Notes under the pieces: generated by a model
Told to the model about the DNA's origin: nothing
The model's input: only the letters and a program-made list of their open reading frames with translations
Database searches by the model: none
From: DATJLQ01 sp035509415
Lineage (GTDB): Bacteria > Pseudomonadota > Alphaproteobacteria > JACZXZ01
NCBI GenBank assembly: GCA_035509415.1
Contig: DATJLQ010000153.1
Span: 1-60,368, forward strand
Length of the DNA: 60,368 nucleotides
Reading direction: 5' to 3'
Translations under genes and position numbers: made by a program
Shown: positions 31,169-40,319 of the stretch, one piece after another
Layout of the letters: each line of letters begins with the position of its first letter
Position numbering within the stretch: the first letter of the stretch is position 1

Positions 31169-31771
31169 CTACGCCCGTGCCTCGGCGCCGCGCGGATCGA
31201 CCCAGCCGATGCTGCCGTCGGGCCGGCGATAAACCATGTTGAGCCCGCCATGGGCGCGGTTCTTGAACATCATGGCCGGGAGATCGGCGAGATCGAGCCG
31301 CATCACGGCCTCGCCCACGGTGAGCGTGTCGATGGTGGTCGCGAGCTCGGCGACGACGACCGGCCCCTCGCTCTTGCCCGCCGCAGCCTCGGCCGCGTCC
31401 TCGTCGCGCTCGTCGGGCGCCAACACGTACTGGCGCGCCTCGAGCGCGGTCTCGGCCTGGGCTTGGCGCCTGTGATGGTCGCGCAGCCGGCGCTTGTAGC
31501 GCCGGAGGCGCTTCGCGATGTGCTCGGCCGCGGAATCGAACGCGGGATAGGGCTGCTCGGCCTCGGAATGGCTCTGGACCAGGATGTTGTGCCCGACATG
31601 GACCGCGATGTCGGCGCGGAACAGGTGCGCGTGGTGCGAAAGCACGACGCGTGCGTCGAGCGCGTTGCCGAAATACTTGTCGACCACGGAGTCCAGCATC
31701 TCCTCGGCGTGGACGCGGAACGCGTCGCCCACATCGACTTGCTTCCCGGAAACGGAAATCTTCATGCCCAT
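31169..31771 (-). CDS. hpf: Ribosome hibernation promoting factor, long form
   Basis: Long HPF dimerises 70S ribosomes into inactive 100S particles. The 200 residues start with MKISVSGKQVDVGDAFRVHAEEML; the N-terminal ribosome-binding domain reaches about residue 100. A 45-residue acidic linker follows. The C-terminal dimerisation domain is LTVGEAVMRLDLADLPAMMFKNRAHGGLNMVYRRPDGSIGWVDP (described here by its start and end). Position between rpoN and ptsN is the classic order. Confidence 0.95.
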   Translation of the reverse strand: MGMKISVSGKQVDVGDAFRVHAEEMLDSVVDKYFGNALDARVVLSHHAHLFRADIAVHVGHNILVQSHSEAEQPYPAFDSAAEHIAKRLRRYKRRLRDHHRRQAQAETALEARQYVLAPDERDEDAAEAAAGKSEGPVVVAELATTIDTLTVGEAVMRLDLADLPAMMFKNRAHGGLNMVYRRPDGSIGWVDPRGAEARA

Positions 31772-31892
31772 TCGGTCTCGATCGGTTTCGGTGCCGCTGG
31801 GTCCGCTCGCGGGGGGCCCGACGAAGGCGCGGGAACATAAAGAAGCCCATCCGGGGAAGTCAAGGGCGCCCGACCCGGCGCGCGCAAGTGCT

Positions 31893-33452
31893 TCATAATT
31901 CGGCGGATTTGAGCCTGCGCCGCTGCACGGACGAGGGCAGCTTCAGGGCCTCGCGGTATTTCGCGACCGTGCGCCGCGCGATGTCGACCCCGTCCTTGCG
32001 CAGGATCTCGACGATGCGGTCGTCGGACAGGATCTCGGCCGAGGTCTCGTTGTCGACCAGGGTCTTGATGCGGTGGCGCACCGCCTCGGCGGAATGGGCC
32101 TCGCCGCCCTCGGAGCTCGCGATCGACGAGGTGAAGAAATATTTGAGCTCGTACATGCCGCGCGGCGTCGCCATGTACTTGTTGGTGGTGACGCGGCTCA
32201 CCGTGCTTTCGTGCATGTCGATCGCGGCCGCGATGTCGCGCAGCACGAGCGGCTTAAGGTGCTGGACGCCGTAAGCGAAGAACGCGTCCTGCTGGCGCAC
32301 GATCTCGCTCGCGACCTTGAGGATCGTGGTCGCGCGCTGGTGCAGCGATTTGACGAGCCAGTTGGCCGACTGGTAGCGCTCGGAAATGTATTCGCGCTCG
32401 GGCTTGCTCTTCGCCTCGCGGCTCACGCGCGTGTAGTAGGGCTGGTTGACGAGCACGCGCGGCAGGGTCTCGGCGTTGAGCTCGATCTGCCAGCCGCCGT
32501 CGGGGTGCGGCCGCATCAGCACGTCGGGCGTCACCGGCTGCGCCACCCCCTGGTCGAAGGCGAGGCCGGGCTTGGGATCGAGGGCGCGGATCTCGGCGAT
32601 CATCTCGACCAGATCCTCCTGGCTTACCTCGCACGCCTTGCGCAGGCCCGCGAAGTCGCGCCGGGCGAGCAGGTCGAGATGGTCGAGAAGCTTCGCCATG
32701 CAGGGATCGAAGCGGCCGCGGTCCTTGAGCTGAAGGGCCAGGCATTCCTTCAGGTTGCGCGCGAAAATGCCGGGCGGATCGAGCTCCTGGAGCCGCAGGA
32801 GCGTCGCCTCGACGCGCTCGACGCCGCAGCCGAGCTGCTCGGCCGCGACCGAGAGGTCGATCGTGAGATAGCCCGATTCGTCGAGGAGGTCGACCAGCTG
32901 CACGCCGATCATGCGGTCGACCGGGTCGGTCAAATCCATGTTGAGCTGGTCGACCAGATGGTCCCTGAGCGTCACCGTGTCGGGCAGCGTCTGCTCGAGG
33001 CTGAACTCCGCGTCGTCGAAGCTGCCGCCGCGCGACGCGCCCCAATGGGCGAAGCTGTCGGGCGACGGGCCGGCGCCGTCGGACGGACCCGGCGCCCCCC
33101 ACTGGTTCTCGTAGTCGGTGTCGAGCGGCGGCTCGGCCGACGCCATCGAGGGCTCGCCCGCGAGCTCGGCCGCGTCGCGCGGCGCCGATTCCACCGTCGT
33201 CGCTTCGCCGTCGCCGTTCTCGCGCCCGTCGGACGCTTCCTCGGTGCTGCCGTTCTCGGCGGCATTGGCACTCTCGCCCTCGCCGTCGGCACCCTCGGCG
33301 CGCTCGAGCAGCGGATTCTGCTCGAGCTCCTGGTCGACGTAGGACGCGAGCTCGAGGTTCGACATCTGCAACAGCTTGATCGCCTGCTGCAGCTGCGGCG
33401 TCATCACCAGCGTCTGGCTTTGTCTCAGGTCGAGGCGCGTGGTGATCGCCAT
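31893..33452 (-). CDS. rpoN: RNA polymerase sigma-54 factor
   Basis: RpoN directs polymerase to -24/-12 promoters and needs AAA+ activators. The 519 residues show region I (Gln-rich: TRLDLRQSQTLVMTPQLQQAI and LQMSNLELA), an acidic region II (about 55-150), and the core-binding domain. The C-terminal HTH (DIAAAIDMHESTVSRVT) and the RpoN box ARRTVAKYRE at about residue 495 complete it. It starts eight bases after lptB and precedes hpf and ptsN. Confidence 0.97.
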   Translation of the reverse strand: MAITTRLDLRQSQTLVMTPQLQQAIKLLQMSNLELASYVDQELEQNPLLERAEGADGEGESANAAENGSTEEASDGRENGDGEATTVESAPRDAAELAGEPSMASAEPPLDTDYENQWGAPGPSDGAGPSPDSFAHWGASRGGSFDDAEFSLEQTLPDTVTLRDHLVDQLNMDLTDPVDRMIGVQLVDLLDESGYLTIDLSVAAEQLGCGVERVEATLLRLQELDPPGIFARNLKECLALQLKDRGRFDPCMAKLLDHLDLLARRDFAGLRKACEVSQEDLVEMIAEIRALDPKPGLAFDQGVAQPVTPDVLMRPHPDGGWQIELNAETLPRVLVNQPYYTRVSREAKSKPEREYISERYQSANWLVKSLHQRATTILKVASEIVRQQDAFFAYGVQHLKPLVLRDIAAAIDMHESTVSRVTTNKYMATPRGMYELKYFFTSSIASSEGGEAHSAEAVRHRIKTLVDNETSAEILSDDRIVEILRKDGVDIARRTVAKYREALKLPSSVQRRRLKSAEL

Positions 33453-33460
33453 GGCGCGCC

Positions 33461-34327
33461 TCAGAGACTGAAGCGCTCGCCGAGATAGACCTTGCGCACG
33501 CCCTCGTGCGCGACGATCTCCTCGGGCCGGCCTTCCATCAGGACTTGGCCGTTGTGGATGATGTAGGCGCGATCGACGATGTCGAGCGTCTCGCGCACGT
33601 TATGGTCGGTGATCAGCACGCCGATGCCGCGGTCCTTCAAGTGCGAGACCAGGTCGCGGATGTCGCTGAGCGCGATCGGATCGATGCCCGCGAGCGGCTC
33701 GTCGAGCAGGATGAAGTGCGGCTGGGACGCGAGTGCGCGCGCGATCTCGCAACGGCGCCGCTCGCCGCCGGAAAGTGCCAGCGCCGGCGCGCGCCGCAGG
33801 TGGGTGATCGAGAACTCGGCGAGCAGGTCGTCGAGCAGGAGCTCGCGCCGGTCGCGCTCGGGCTCGGTCACCTCGAGCACCGCGCGGATGTTCTGCTCGA
33901 CCGTCATGCCGCGGAAGATCGAGGGCTCCTGCGGCAAATAGCCGATGCCGAGACGCGCGCGCCGGTACATCGGAAGGTCGGTCACGTCGTGGCCGTCGAG
34001 GAAGATGCTGCCGTAGTCGGCGGTGATGAGACCGGTGATGATGTAGAAGCAGGTGGTCTTGCCCGCGCCGTTGGGGCCGAGCAGGCCGACCGCCTCGCCG
34101 CGTTGGAGATCGATGCTCACATTGCGCACCACCGGGCGCTTCTTGAAGCGCTTGCCGAGGTTGCGCGCCTGGAGGCCGCGATTGTCGGTCACCAGGCGCG
34201 GGCCGGCGCCGCCGGCGGCCGCTGCGCCCGGCGCGGCTGCGCCCGGCGCGCGCTCGGGCGCGCTCGCCGCCGCATCCGGCGCCGGCGACCCCGTGCCTTG
34301 CCCGGTCTCGTTCGACCCTTGGCTCAC
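33461..34327 (-). CDS. lptB: LPS export ABC transporter ATP-binding protein
   Basis: LptB powers extraction of lipopolysaccharide from the inner membrane with LptF/LptG. In this 288-residue protein, Walker A GPNGAGKTT is at 84-92, the Q-loop at YLPQEPSIF, the signature ALSGGERRR, and Walker B ILLDEPLAGIDP; the H-loop ends in ITDHN. The first 45 residues are an Ala/Pro/Gly-rich extension not found in E. coli LptB. A later start is conceivable, but no better ribosome site is evident. Confidence 0.96.
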   Translation of the reverse strand: MSQGSNETGQGTGSPAPDAAASAPERAPGAAAPGAAAAGGAGPRLVTDNRGLQARNLGKRFKKRPVVRNVSIDLQRGEAVGLLGPNGAGKTTCFYIITGLITADYGSIFLDGHDVTDLPMYRRARLGIGYLPQEPSIFRGMTVEQNIRAVLEVTEPERDRRELLLDDLLAEFSITHLRRAPALALSGGERRRCEIARALASQPHFILLDEPLAGIDPIALSDIRDLVSHLKDRGIGVLITDHNVRETLDIVDRAYIIHNGQVLMEGRPEEIVAHEGVRKVYLGERFSL

Positions 34328-34358
34328 GCGTCCCTCATCGCCTTACGCGCCCGGCCGC

Positions 34359-35399
34359 TCACTTGCCGATCCCCTTGCCGGAGAGGGGCCCATTGCCGGA
34401 GAGCGGATTGGTCTCGCCGCTCTTGGGCACCAATAGCCCGCGGACCGGCGCGTTGGTGCAGGAAAACAGCCTGCTCACGCCGGTATCGAGATTGACGTCG
34501 GCGCACTCGCCGTCGAGCTGGTCCTTCCCCCGGGTGATCTTAACCCCTCCGATCAGGCGGGCGATACTGGTATTGAGATTGTAGTTCCCGTACATGCCGC
34601 GCGCGACCGCGCTGGGGGTCGAGACCACCACGTCCTTGAACGCCTCGATGTCGGAGATTTCCTGATCGCCCTTGGCGTTGCGCGTGAAGTGGGCCACCAG
34701 CACGTTGGCGCGCACCGTCTTGTCGGCGCGCAGGGCGACGGCGTCGCCGCGCGCCACCGCGTAGTCGCGCTTCTGCCAATATTCGAGGCTGTCGTGGGCG
34801 GTGATGCGGGTCTTGGGCGTGTCGAGCTGGAGGTGCTTGCCGGTGAGGACGAAGATCGCGTTGTCGACGTCGTAGACCGCGTGGTCGCCGACCGCGGTGT
34901 CGGTGGGCGTCGTGATCTTGACCTGATCGTCCGCCTCGAGGCGCCAGATGTCCGACCCGCCGCTCGGCGTCTTGCGGTAATAGGCGGTGAGCACCTGGCC
35001 GTAGACCGTGACGTCGCCGCGTACCGCCTTGGCGTTGCCGCGCGCGATGTAGACCTGGCGCTTGTCCTGCCACTCGATGCCGTTGTCGGCCTCGACGGTC
35101 ACCGGCACGCCGTCCTTCTGATCGCCGAAGCCGAGGAGGCCGTTCGGATTGAGATTGGGGGCACCCGAGCTCGGCGCTTTCGCGCTGCCCTTGGACGCCG
35201 GTGCAGGTGCCGCGGGCGTCGTCGCGGGACTCGACGTCGGGGCCTCGGGCGGCGGCTTGGGGGCCGTGGTCTGGGCCGAAGCGGGCCGCACGCCCGCACC
35301 GTCCCAAGCGCCGAACGCGAACGCCGCCGCGCACAGGATCGTCGCCGCGGCCAAGGGGACGCGCCAAGGGCGGCGCCGCGCGGTCGCCTTCTCGCTCAT
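34359..35399 (-). CDS. lptA: LPS export periplasmic protein LptA (OstA-like)
   Basis: LptA forms the periplasmic bridge carrying LPS between LptC and LptD. The 346 residues have an N-terminal signal/transmembrane segment (about 13-38, ending SAQ), an Ala/Pro/Thr-rich linker, and OstA-type beta-jellyroll repeats (VTVEADNGIEWQDKRQVYIARGNAKAVRGDVTVYG and later strands, described by ends). It is long for LptA (E. coli about 185), which is usual in this class. The start overlaps the lptC stop (ATGA at 35399). Confidence 0.88.
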   Translation of the reverse strand: MSEKATARRRPWRVPLAAATILCAAAFAFGAWDGAGVRPASAQTTAPKPPPEAPTSSPATTPAAPAPASKGSAKAPSSGAPNLNPNGLLGFGDQKDGVPVTVEADNGIEWQDKRQVYIARGNAKAVRGDVTVYGQVLTAYYRKTPSGGSDIWRLEADDQVKITTPTDTAVGDHAVYDVDNAIFVLTGKHLQLDTPKTRITAHDSLEYWQKRDYAVARGDAVALRADKTVRANVLVAHFTRNAKGDQEISDIEAFKDVVVSTPSAVARGMYGNYNLNTSIARLIGGVKITRGKDQLDGECADVNLDTGVSRLFSCTNAPVRGLLVPKSGETNPLSGNGPLSGKGIGK

Positions 35400-36094
35400 C
35401 GGCTCCCCGTCGGCGGCTGCGCGCGGGGCCGGAGTAGGAGCCACGCCTTCCCCGTGAACACCACGCGCTCGCCCTTGTCGTAGATGCGGAATCCCTGGGA
35501 GCGAATCTCGCCGAACGGCCCCTGGCCCTTGACCGGATCGTCGCCCTCGGCGCTGTTGGTCTTGAGGTCGGCGCGCGCACTCAGCGTGCGGAACTCGTAG
35601 CCCGCGTCGTGATAGAGGTCGACGCCGCCCACGAGATCGAGGATCTGATCTTGCTCGCGATAGGTACCGTAGTCCGCGCGCAGCGACACCCAGTTGCCGC
35701 GCGAAAGCGTGATGTCGGCCTGGGGCTTCTCGAGCTCGATCACGTCCGAGCTCGGGTTCGACTTGGTGGCCATCTCGGCGGTGATCGAGTAGGGCTCGCC
35801 CTTCTTGTCGATGCCCTGGTAGCGCGGATTGATCATGCGCAGGTTCTGCGCGTCCTCCTTGCCGATCTTGGAGATGCCGATGCGGAAGCCCTGGTCGGCG
35901 GAGCGGAACTGGGGCCAGGCGAGGACGAGCAGGATGAGGCCGACCGCGATCGCCGGCAGCACCACCTTCATGGTGCCGACGAAGGCGCTGTAGCTGCTGG
36001 TCGCGAGCTCGGCGAGCGGACGCGGGCGCGGTCCGGCGAGGCGCAAGCGCGCCCGATTTTCCGTTCCGGGCCCGATCTTGGAGGCCTCCGCCAT
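35396..36094 (-). CDS. lptC: LPS export system protein LptC
   Basis: LptC is the bitopic inner-membrane component linking LptBFG to LptA. The 232-residue protein has one transmembrane helix (about residues 42-62, VVLPAIAVGLILLVLAW), then a periplasmic jellyroll with YSITAEMATKSN, IELEKPQADITL and VGGVDLYHDAGYEF. It starts 35 bases after kdsD. The gene order kdsD-lptC-lptA-lptB supports the call, since LptC sequences vary widely. Confidence 0.9.
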   Translation of the reverse strand: MAEASKIGPGTENRARLRLAGPRPRPLAELATSSYSAFVGTMKVVLPAIAVGLILLVLAWPQFRSADQGFRIGISKIGKEDAQNLRMINPRYQGIDKKGEPYSITAEMATKSNPSSDVIELEKPQADITLSRGNWVSLRADYGTYREQDQILDLVGGVDLYHDAGYEFRTLSARADLKTNSAEGDDPVKGQGPFGEIRSQGFRIYDKGERVVFTGKAWLLLRPRAQPPTGSR

Positions 36095-36129
36095 TATGCT
36101 CGCTCCGACCTCGTCCGCCCGCGACGCGC

Positions 36130-37203
36130 CTAGCCGATTCCGGCGCGCAGGCAATCGTGGATGTGCAGGATGCCGACCGGGCGCCCGCGCTCGACCACGA
36201 ACAGGCTGGTGATCTTCTTGGCGTTCATCAGGCCGAGCGCCTCGGCGGCGAGCGCCTTGGGCCGGATGGCCTGGGGCCCGCGCGTCATCACGGCCTGGAC
36301 CGGCTTCTCGAGGAGATCGCCGCCCATGTGACGGCGCAGATCGCCGTCGGTGATCACGCCGACCAGCCGGCCGCGCGCGTCGATCACGCCGACGCAGCCG
36401 AAGCGCTTCGCGGTCATGGTCAGGATCGCGTCGGTCATGCGCGCCTCGGGGCGCGTCACCGGAACCTCGGTGCCGCGATGCATGAGGTCGGCCACGCGCA
36501 ACAGGCGCCGGCCGATCTGGCCGCCGGGATGGATGAGCTGGAACGCGTCGGCCGAAAAGCCCTTGCGCTCGAGAAGGGCGATCGCGAGCGCGTCGCCGAG
36601 CGCGAGCATCATCGTGGTCGACGTGGTGGGGGCGAGGCCGAGCGGGCACGCCTCGGGCGCGTTCGGCAGCAGAAGCGCGATGTCGGCCGCCTCGGCGAGG
36701 CTGCTTTGCGCGCGCCCGGTGATCGCGATCAGCGGCAGCGTGAAGCGGCGCGAATAGTCGATGAGGTCGGCGAGCTCGCGCGTCTCGCCCGAGTTCGAGA
36801 GGGCGAGGACCGCGTCTTCGCGCGTGATCATGCCGAGGTCGCCGTGGCTCGCCTCGGCGGGATGGATGTAGAAGGAGGGGGTGCCGGTCGAGGCGAGCGT
36901 CGCCGAGACCTTGCGCGCGACGTGGCCGCTTTTGCCCATCCCGCTCACGACCACGCGGCCCGCGACGGATTGGAGCCGGTCGATCGCGGCGACGAAGGAA
37001 TCGTCGAGGGCGCTCGCCATCGATTCGATCGCCGCCGCCTCGAGACGCAGGACCCGAAGCGCCGCCGCGAGCGTGGCGCCGGCCTTCGGTGGCGCGGCCG
37101 CCGCGGGCGCTTTCCGCGCGCGGCGTAGCGGGCGCGGGCGCGTTCCCTTGAGGGAAGCAGGCGCAGCCCGGCGACGCTCGCGCGTATCCTTGGAAATCGT
37201 CAC
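36130..37203 (-). CDS. kdsD: Arabinose-5-phosphate isomerase
   Basis: KdsD converts ribulose-5-phosphate to arabinose-5-phosphate, the first step to KDO of lipopolysaccharide. In this 357-residue protein, an SIS domain (about 70-200) carries VVVSGMGKSGHVARK, ASHGDLGMI and LALSNSGETREL; two CBS domains follow to the end (VTRPEARMTDA..., LVGVITDGDLRRHMGG). GTG at 37203 is chosen because GGAGGT lies exactly seven bases upstream. The first 40 residues are basic and non-conserved. Confidence 0.94.
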   Translation of the reverse strand: MTISKDTRERRRAAPASLKGTRPRPLRRARKAPAAAAPPKAGATLAAALRVLRLEAAAIESMASALDDSFVAAIDRLQSVAGRVVVSGMGKSGHVARKVSATLASTGTPSFYIHPAEASHGDLGMITREDAVLALSNSGETRELADLIDYSRRFTLPLIAITGRAQSSLAEAADIALLLPNAPEACPLGLAPTTSTTMMLALGDALAIALLERKGFSADAFQLIHPGGQIGRRLLRVADLMHRGTEVPVTRPEARMTDAILTMTAKRFGCVGVIDARGRLVGVITDGDLRRHMGGDLLEKPVQAVMTRGPQAIRPKALAAEALGLMNAKKITSLFVVERGRPVGILHIHDCLRAGIG

Positions 37204-37326
37204 GCGTTCAACCTCCGATCGCTCTATCCGCCCGCGACCCGCTCCGATCCAGGCACCACGCTCCGGAGTCCCGTGGCTCCGGCAGTTCCGATCCATCGTC
37301 CCCGATCTTTCGTCCCCGGCCCTTTG

Positions 37327-37965
37327 TCAATGCGCGAAGATGTCGGGCTCGTCCCATCCCCCGAGATCGAGGGCCGCGCGCTCCGGGAGGAACGCGAAGC
37401 ACGCCGCGGCCAGCCGCGCACGTCCCTCGCGCGCGAGCAACCCATCGAGCTTCGCGCGCAAGGCATGGAGATAAAGCACGTCGGACGCGGCGTAGACGAG
37501 TTGCTCCTCGCTCAGCGTCGCGGCACCCCAGTCCGAAGTCTGCTGGTGCTTGTTGAGCTCGACCCCGAGGAGGTCGCGGCACAGCGCCTTGAGCCCGTGC
37601 TGGTCGGTGTAGGTGCGCGTGAGCTTGGATGCGATCTTGGTGCAATAGACCGGCCGCGCGCGCACGCCGAGATGATGCTCAAGGGTCGCGAGATCGAAGC
37701 GCGCGAAATGGAACAGCTTGGTCACGTCGGGGTCGACCAAGAGCGCCTTGAGGTTGGGCGCGCGGTATTCGCCGGGCGCGAACTGCACGACGTGGCACGT
37801 GCCGTCGCCCGCCGAGAGCTGGACCAGGCAGAGCCGGTCGCGCCGCGGCTCGAGGCCCATGGTCTCGGTGTCGAGCGCCACCACGCTGCCGAGATCGAGA
37901 CCCGCCGGCAGGTCGCCGCGATGCAGCTCGATCCGGAGCTCGGGTTTGGGCGTCGTCACGTTCAT
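37327..37965 (-). CDS. rnd: Ribonuclease D-like 3'-5' exonuclease
   Basis: This is a DEDD-superfamily exonuclease that trims tRNA 3' ends. The 212 residues contain only the catalytic domain: VALDTETMGLE (DxE), LFHFARFDLATLE (third Asp), and YAASDVLYLH (Tyr-x3-Asp). The HRDC domains of E. coli RNase D are absent, as in many alphaproteobacterial homologues. The ATG at 37965 is chosen; longer forms would run into tRNA-Leu, which lies only 30 bases upstream on the same strand. Confidence 0.9.
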   Translation of the reverse strand: MNVTTPKPELRIELHRGDLPAGLDLGSVVALDTETMGLEPRRDRLCLVQLSAGDGTCHVVQFAPGEYRAPNLKALLVDPDVTKLFHFARFDLATLEHHLGVRARPVYCTKIASKLTRTYTDQHGLKALCRDLLGVELNKHQQTSDWGAATLSEEQLVYAASDVLYLHALRAKLDGLLAREGRARLAAACFAFLPERAALDLGGWDEPDIFAH

Positions 37966-37995
37966 GGTCCACGCGCGGTTCGAATGCGGAAATCG

Positions 37996-38082
37996 TGGTG
38001 CCCAGGAGAAGACTCGAACTTCCACAGCCTTGCGGCCACAGGTACCTGAAACCTGCGCGTCTACCAATTCCGCCACCTGGGC
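37996..38082 (-). tRNA. tRNA-Leu(CAG)
   Basis: Class II tRNA of 87 bases with encoded CCA. Acceptor GCCCAGG pairs with CCTGGGC. The anticodon loop TTCAGGT, between CAGGT and ACCTG, gives anticodon CAG. There is a long variable arm and T-loop GTTCGAGTC. It lies directly upstream of rnd. Confidence 0.97.
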
Positions 38083-38135
38083 GACGGTCGCGGCCGAAAC
38101 CGCGGCCGGCGAGCGGCACGATTTTTGCTCAGCAC

Positions 38136-38164
38136 TGCCTATCGCGCTCCTCCCGCGAAGTCAA
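38136..38164 (-). promoter_or_regulatory. Possible promoter of tRNA-Leu
   Basis: Minus strand: TTGACT (38164-38159), 17-base spacer, TAGGCA (38141-38136). The -10 is weak. The leader before the tRNA 5' end would be about 47 bases. The divergent gene at 38311 must use other signals in this 228-base gap. Confidence 0.4.
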
Positions 38165-38310
38165 CTTTCAATTCCCGGGCGCGGAAATGCGCGCGTTCCG
38201 GCCGGTCCCGTCGCGACATTTGGCGCCTTGCGGTGCCGCGGACGAGGGGCTAAGAAACGCGCGGGGGCGGCGCGTTGGCGCGCGGGGATCGTTGTTCGGG
38301 AGACGGGATC

Positions 38311-39324
38311 ATGGCAACACGCCGGGTGACGATTTTCGGCGGCTCGGGCTTCCTCGGGCGCCATCTCGTGCGCCGCCTCGCCCAACGCGGCGACGTGGTG
38401 CGCGTCGCGGTGCGCGACCCGGTCGCCGCCAACTACTTGAAGCCCATGGGCGATGTGGGCCAGATCGTCCTCATCAAGGCGGACCTGCGCGACGAGGCGG
38501 CGGTGCGCGTCGCGGTCGAGGGCGCCGACGCGGTCGTGAACCTGGTCGGCATTCTCTACGAGCGCGGTGCCGCGAGCTTCGAGGCGATCCACGTCGCGGG
38601 CGCCGAGCGCGTCGCGCGCGCGGCCGCGGCGGCGGGAGCGACCCAGCTGGTCCATGTCTCGGCCTTGGGTGCCGATCTGAATTCGCCCGCGCGCTACGGC
38701 CGCACCAAGGCGGCGGGCGAGGCCGCCGTGGGGGCCGCGTTCCGGCGCGCGGCCGTGATGCGGCCGAGCGTGATGTTCGGCCCCGAGGATCAATTCTTCA
38801 ACCGCTTCGCGGCCTTGGCGCGGCTCTCGCCGGTCCTGCCGGTGTTCGGTGCCGCCTTCGGCTACGACCATGTGCCCGGAAAGGGCGAGCCCATCTCGTT
38901 GTGCCGCACCGGCGGGGTCAAGTTCCAGCCGGTCTATGTCGGCGACGTCGCGGAGGCGATCGCGCGCGCGCTCGACACGCAAGCGAGCGCCGGCGGCGCC
39001 TACGAGCTCGGCGGGCCGCAAATCATGAGCTTCGAGGATATCCTGCGCCTCGTGCTGCGCGAGACCGGGCGGCGTTGCATCCTGATGCCCATGCCGCTTT
39101 GGCTCGGCGAGATCGAGGGCGCGATCCTGGGCTCGATCCCGCTCATCGCCCCGCCCTTGACGCGCGACCAGGTGCGCCTCATGCGTCGCGACAACGTGAC
39201 GACGCCGCGCGCTTTCGGGTTCGCCGAGCTCGGCATCGTGCCGACCGCGGCCGAGGCGATCGTCCCCGGCTACATGGACATCTACCGGCGCGGCGGACGC
39301 TATCGGAACCCGCGCCTCGCCTGA
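38311..39324 (+). CDS. Complex I NDUFA9-like NAD(P)-binding protein
   Basis: This atypical short-chain dehydrogenase of 337 residues has the dinucleotide site VTIFGGSGFLGRHLVRRL at 6-23, LVHVSALGAD, YGRTKAAGE (YxxxK) and MRPSVMFGPEDQFFNRFA, and RNPRLA at the end. This is the alphaproteobacterial family related to the mitochondrial complex I accessory subunit NDUFA9. Whether it binds complex I here is unknown. The ATG at 38311 follows GGGAGACGGG. It is convergent with the UppP-like gene, eight bases away. Confidence 0.88.
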   Translation: MATRRVTIFGGSGFLGRHLVRRLAQRGDVVRVAVRDPVAANYLKPMGDVGQIVLIKADLRDEAAVRVAVEGADAVVNLVGILYERGAASFEAIHVAGAERVARAAAAAGATQLVHVSALGADLNSPARYGRTKAAGEAAVGAAFRRAAVMRPSVMFGPEDQFFNRFAALARLSPVLPVFGAAFGYDHVPGKGEPISLCRTGGVKFQPVYVGDVAEAIARALDTQASAGGAYELGGPQIMSFEDILRLVLRETGRRCILMPMPLWLGEIEGAILGSIPLIAPPLTRDQVRLMRRDNVTTPRAFGFAELGIVPTAAEAIVPGYMDIYRRGGRYRNPRLA

Positions 39325-39331
39325 GGCATCC

Positions 39332-40150
39332 CTAACCCAGCCAGAACGCGTAGGCGATGTCGCCGCCCGCGACCAGGACGCGATAGATCGCGAAGGGCGC
39401 GAAGCTGTGCCGCCTCAGCCAGAGCAGCAGCGCCGTCGCCGCGAACAGGCTCGCGAGGAATGCGATCGCGAGGCCGCTCGCATGCTCGAGGGCGAGCTCA
39501 GCGCCGCCTTGCGAAACCTGTTGCCACATCCCGACCACCGCCTCCACGGCCGAGCCGAAGAACGCCGCGATGAACGCGATGCGCGCCGCGTCCGCGCGCT
39601 CGAAGCCGAGCACGCGGCTGCCGACGACCGACGCGGTCACGAGCCCGAAGCCCGGGAAGAAGATGAGAAGCTGCGCAATCCCGATCGCGAGCGCGTCGAC
39701 CGGCGTCATGTGCTCGATGCGCCGGATCGCCATGCCGAACCGGTCGGCGAACCAGAGCAGCAGGCCGGCTGCGACGCTCACGCCGAGATTGTAGAAAAAG
39801 GGATCGATGGCATCGAGCACATGGGGCGCCAGGTCGGTGAGGCGCGCGGTCTTGAGGAGTGCGATCGGCGCGAGCAGGATCAGGATGTTGATCAGGAGCC
39901 GCGCGTCCGCGCGCGGCCGGCCGCGCACGAGCTGCCAAATCCCGCGCGGGATCTGGGCCAGCTCGCGCCACAGCACGACGCCCAGCGCCAGCACCAGCCC
40001 CGCATGGCCGATCAGGTGGTAGATCGGCGACTGGCGCGCCGCGAAGCCCGCGAGCTGGATCCAAAGCTGGAGATGGATCAGCTCGCCCACCGGCAGGACC
40101 AGCGTCAGCCCTTGGACGATCGCGACGGCGATGGCGGGGAGCGGCGGCAA
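39332..40150 (-). CDS. UppP/BacA-like membrane protein lacking catalytic residues
   Basis: This 272-residue polytopic protein (about seven or eight transmembrane segments) belongs by overall layout to the undecaprenyl-diphosphatase family: IVQGLTLVLPV near the N-terminus and FFPGFGLVTASVVGSRVLGF in the middle. However, the catalytic ExxxE region has Leu in place of the second Glu (QGLTL instead of xGLTE), and the PGxSRSxxT motif reads PGFGLVTAS, with no Arg. The conserved His (ELIHL) is kept. It may be a non-hydrolytic or altered-specificity paralogue. The start is TTG at 40150. Its position between the NDUFA9-like gene and gltD is usual for the lineage. Confidence 0.75.
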   Translation of the reverse strand: MPPLPAIAVAIVQGLTLVLPVGELIHLQLWIQLAGFAARQSPIYHLIGHAGLVLALGVVLWRELAQIPRGIWQLVRGRPRADARLLINILILLAPIALLKTARLTDLAPHVLDAIDPFFYNLGVSVAAGLLLWFADRFGMAIRRIEHMTPVDALAIGIAQLLIFFPGFGLVTASVVGSRVLGFERADAARIAFIAAFFGSAVEAVVGMWQQVSQGGAELALEHASGLAIAFLASLFAATALLLWLRRHSFAPFAIYRVLVAGGDIAYAFWLG

Positions 40151-40319
40151 ATCGGCCTCGACGCAAGAGATGCCGGCTTATAACACGGCGCCGGGGCGGT
40201 TCCTAGGCGCCCAAAACCGCCAGATTCTGCGATCGTTCCGCGATGGGACCAATTTTTCTTGCTTTATCCGTAGTGCAGGGCACAATCCCTTATGTGCGAC
40301 TGCGAGAGAGCGATTTTAA

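Noticed and set aside
40270..40300. Sigma-54 promoter upstream of gltD
   Set aside because: GGCAC is present, but no GC lies at the required ten-base distance, so it does not fit a -24/-12 element.
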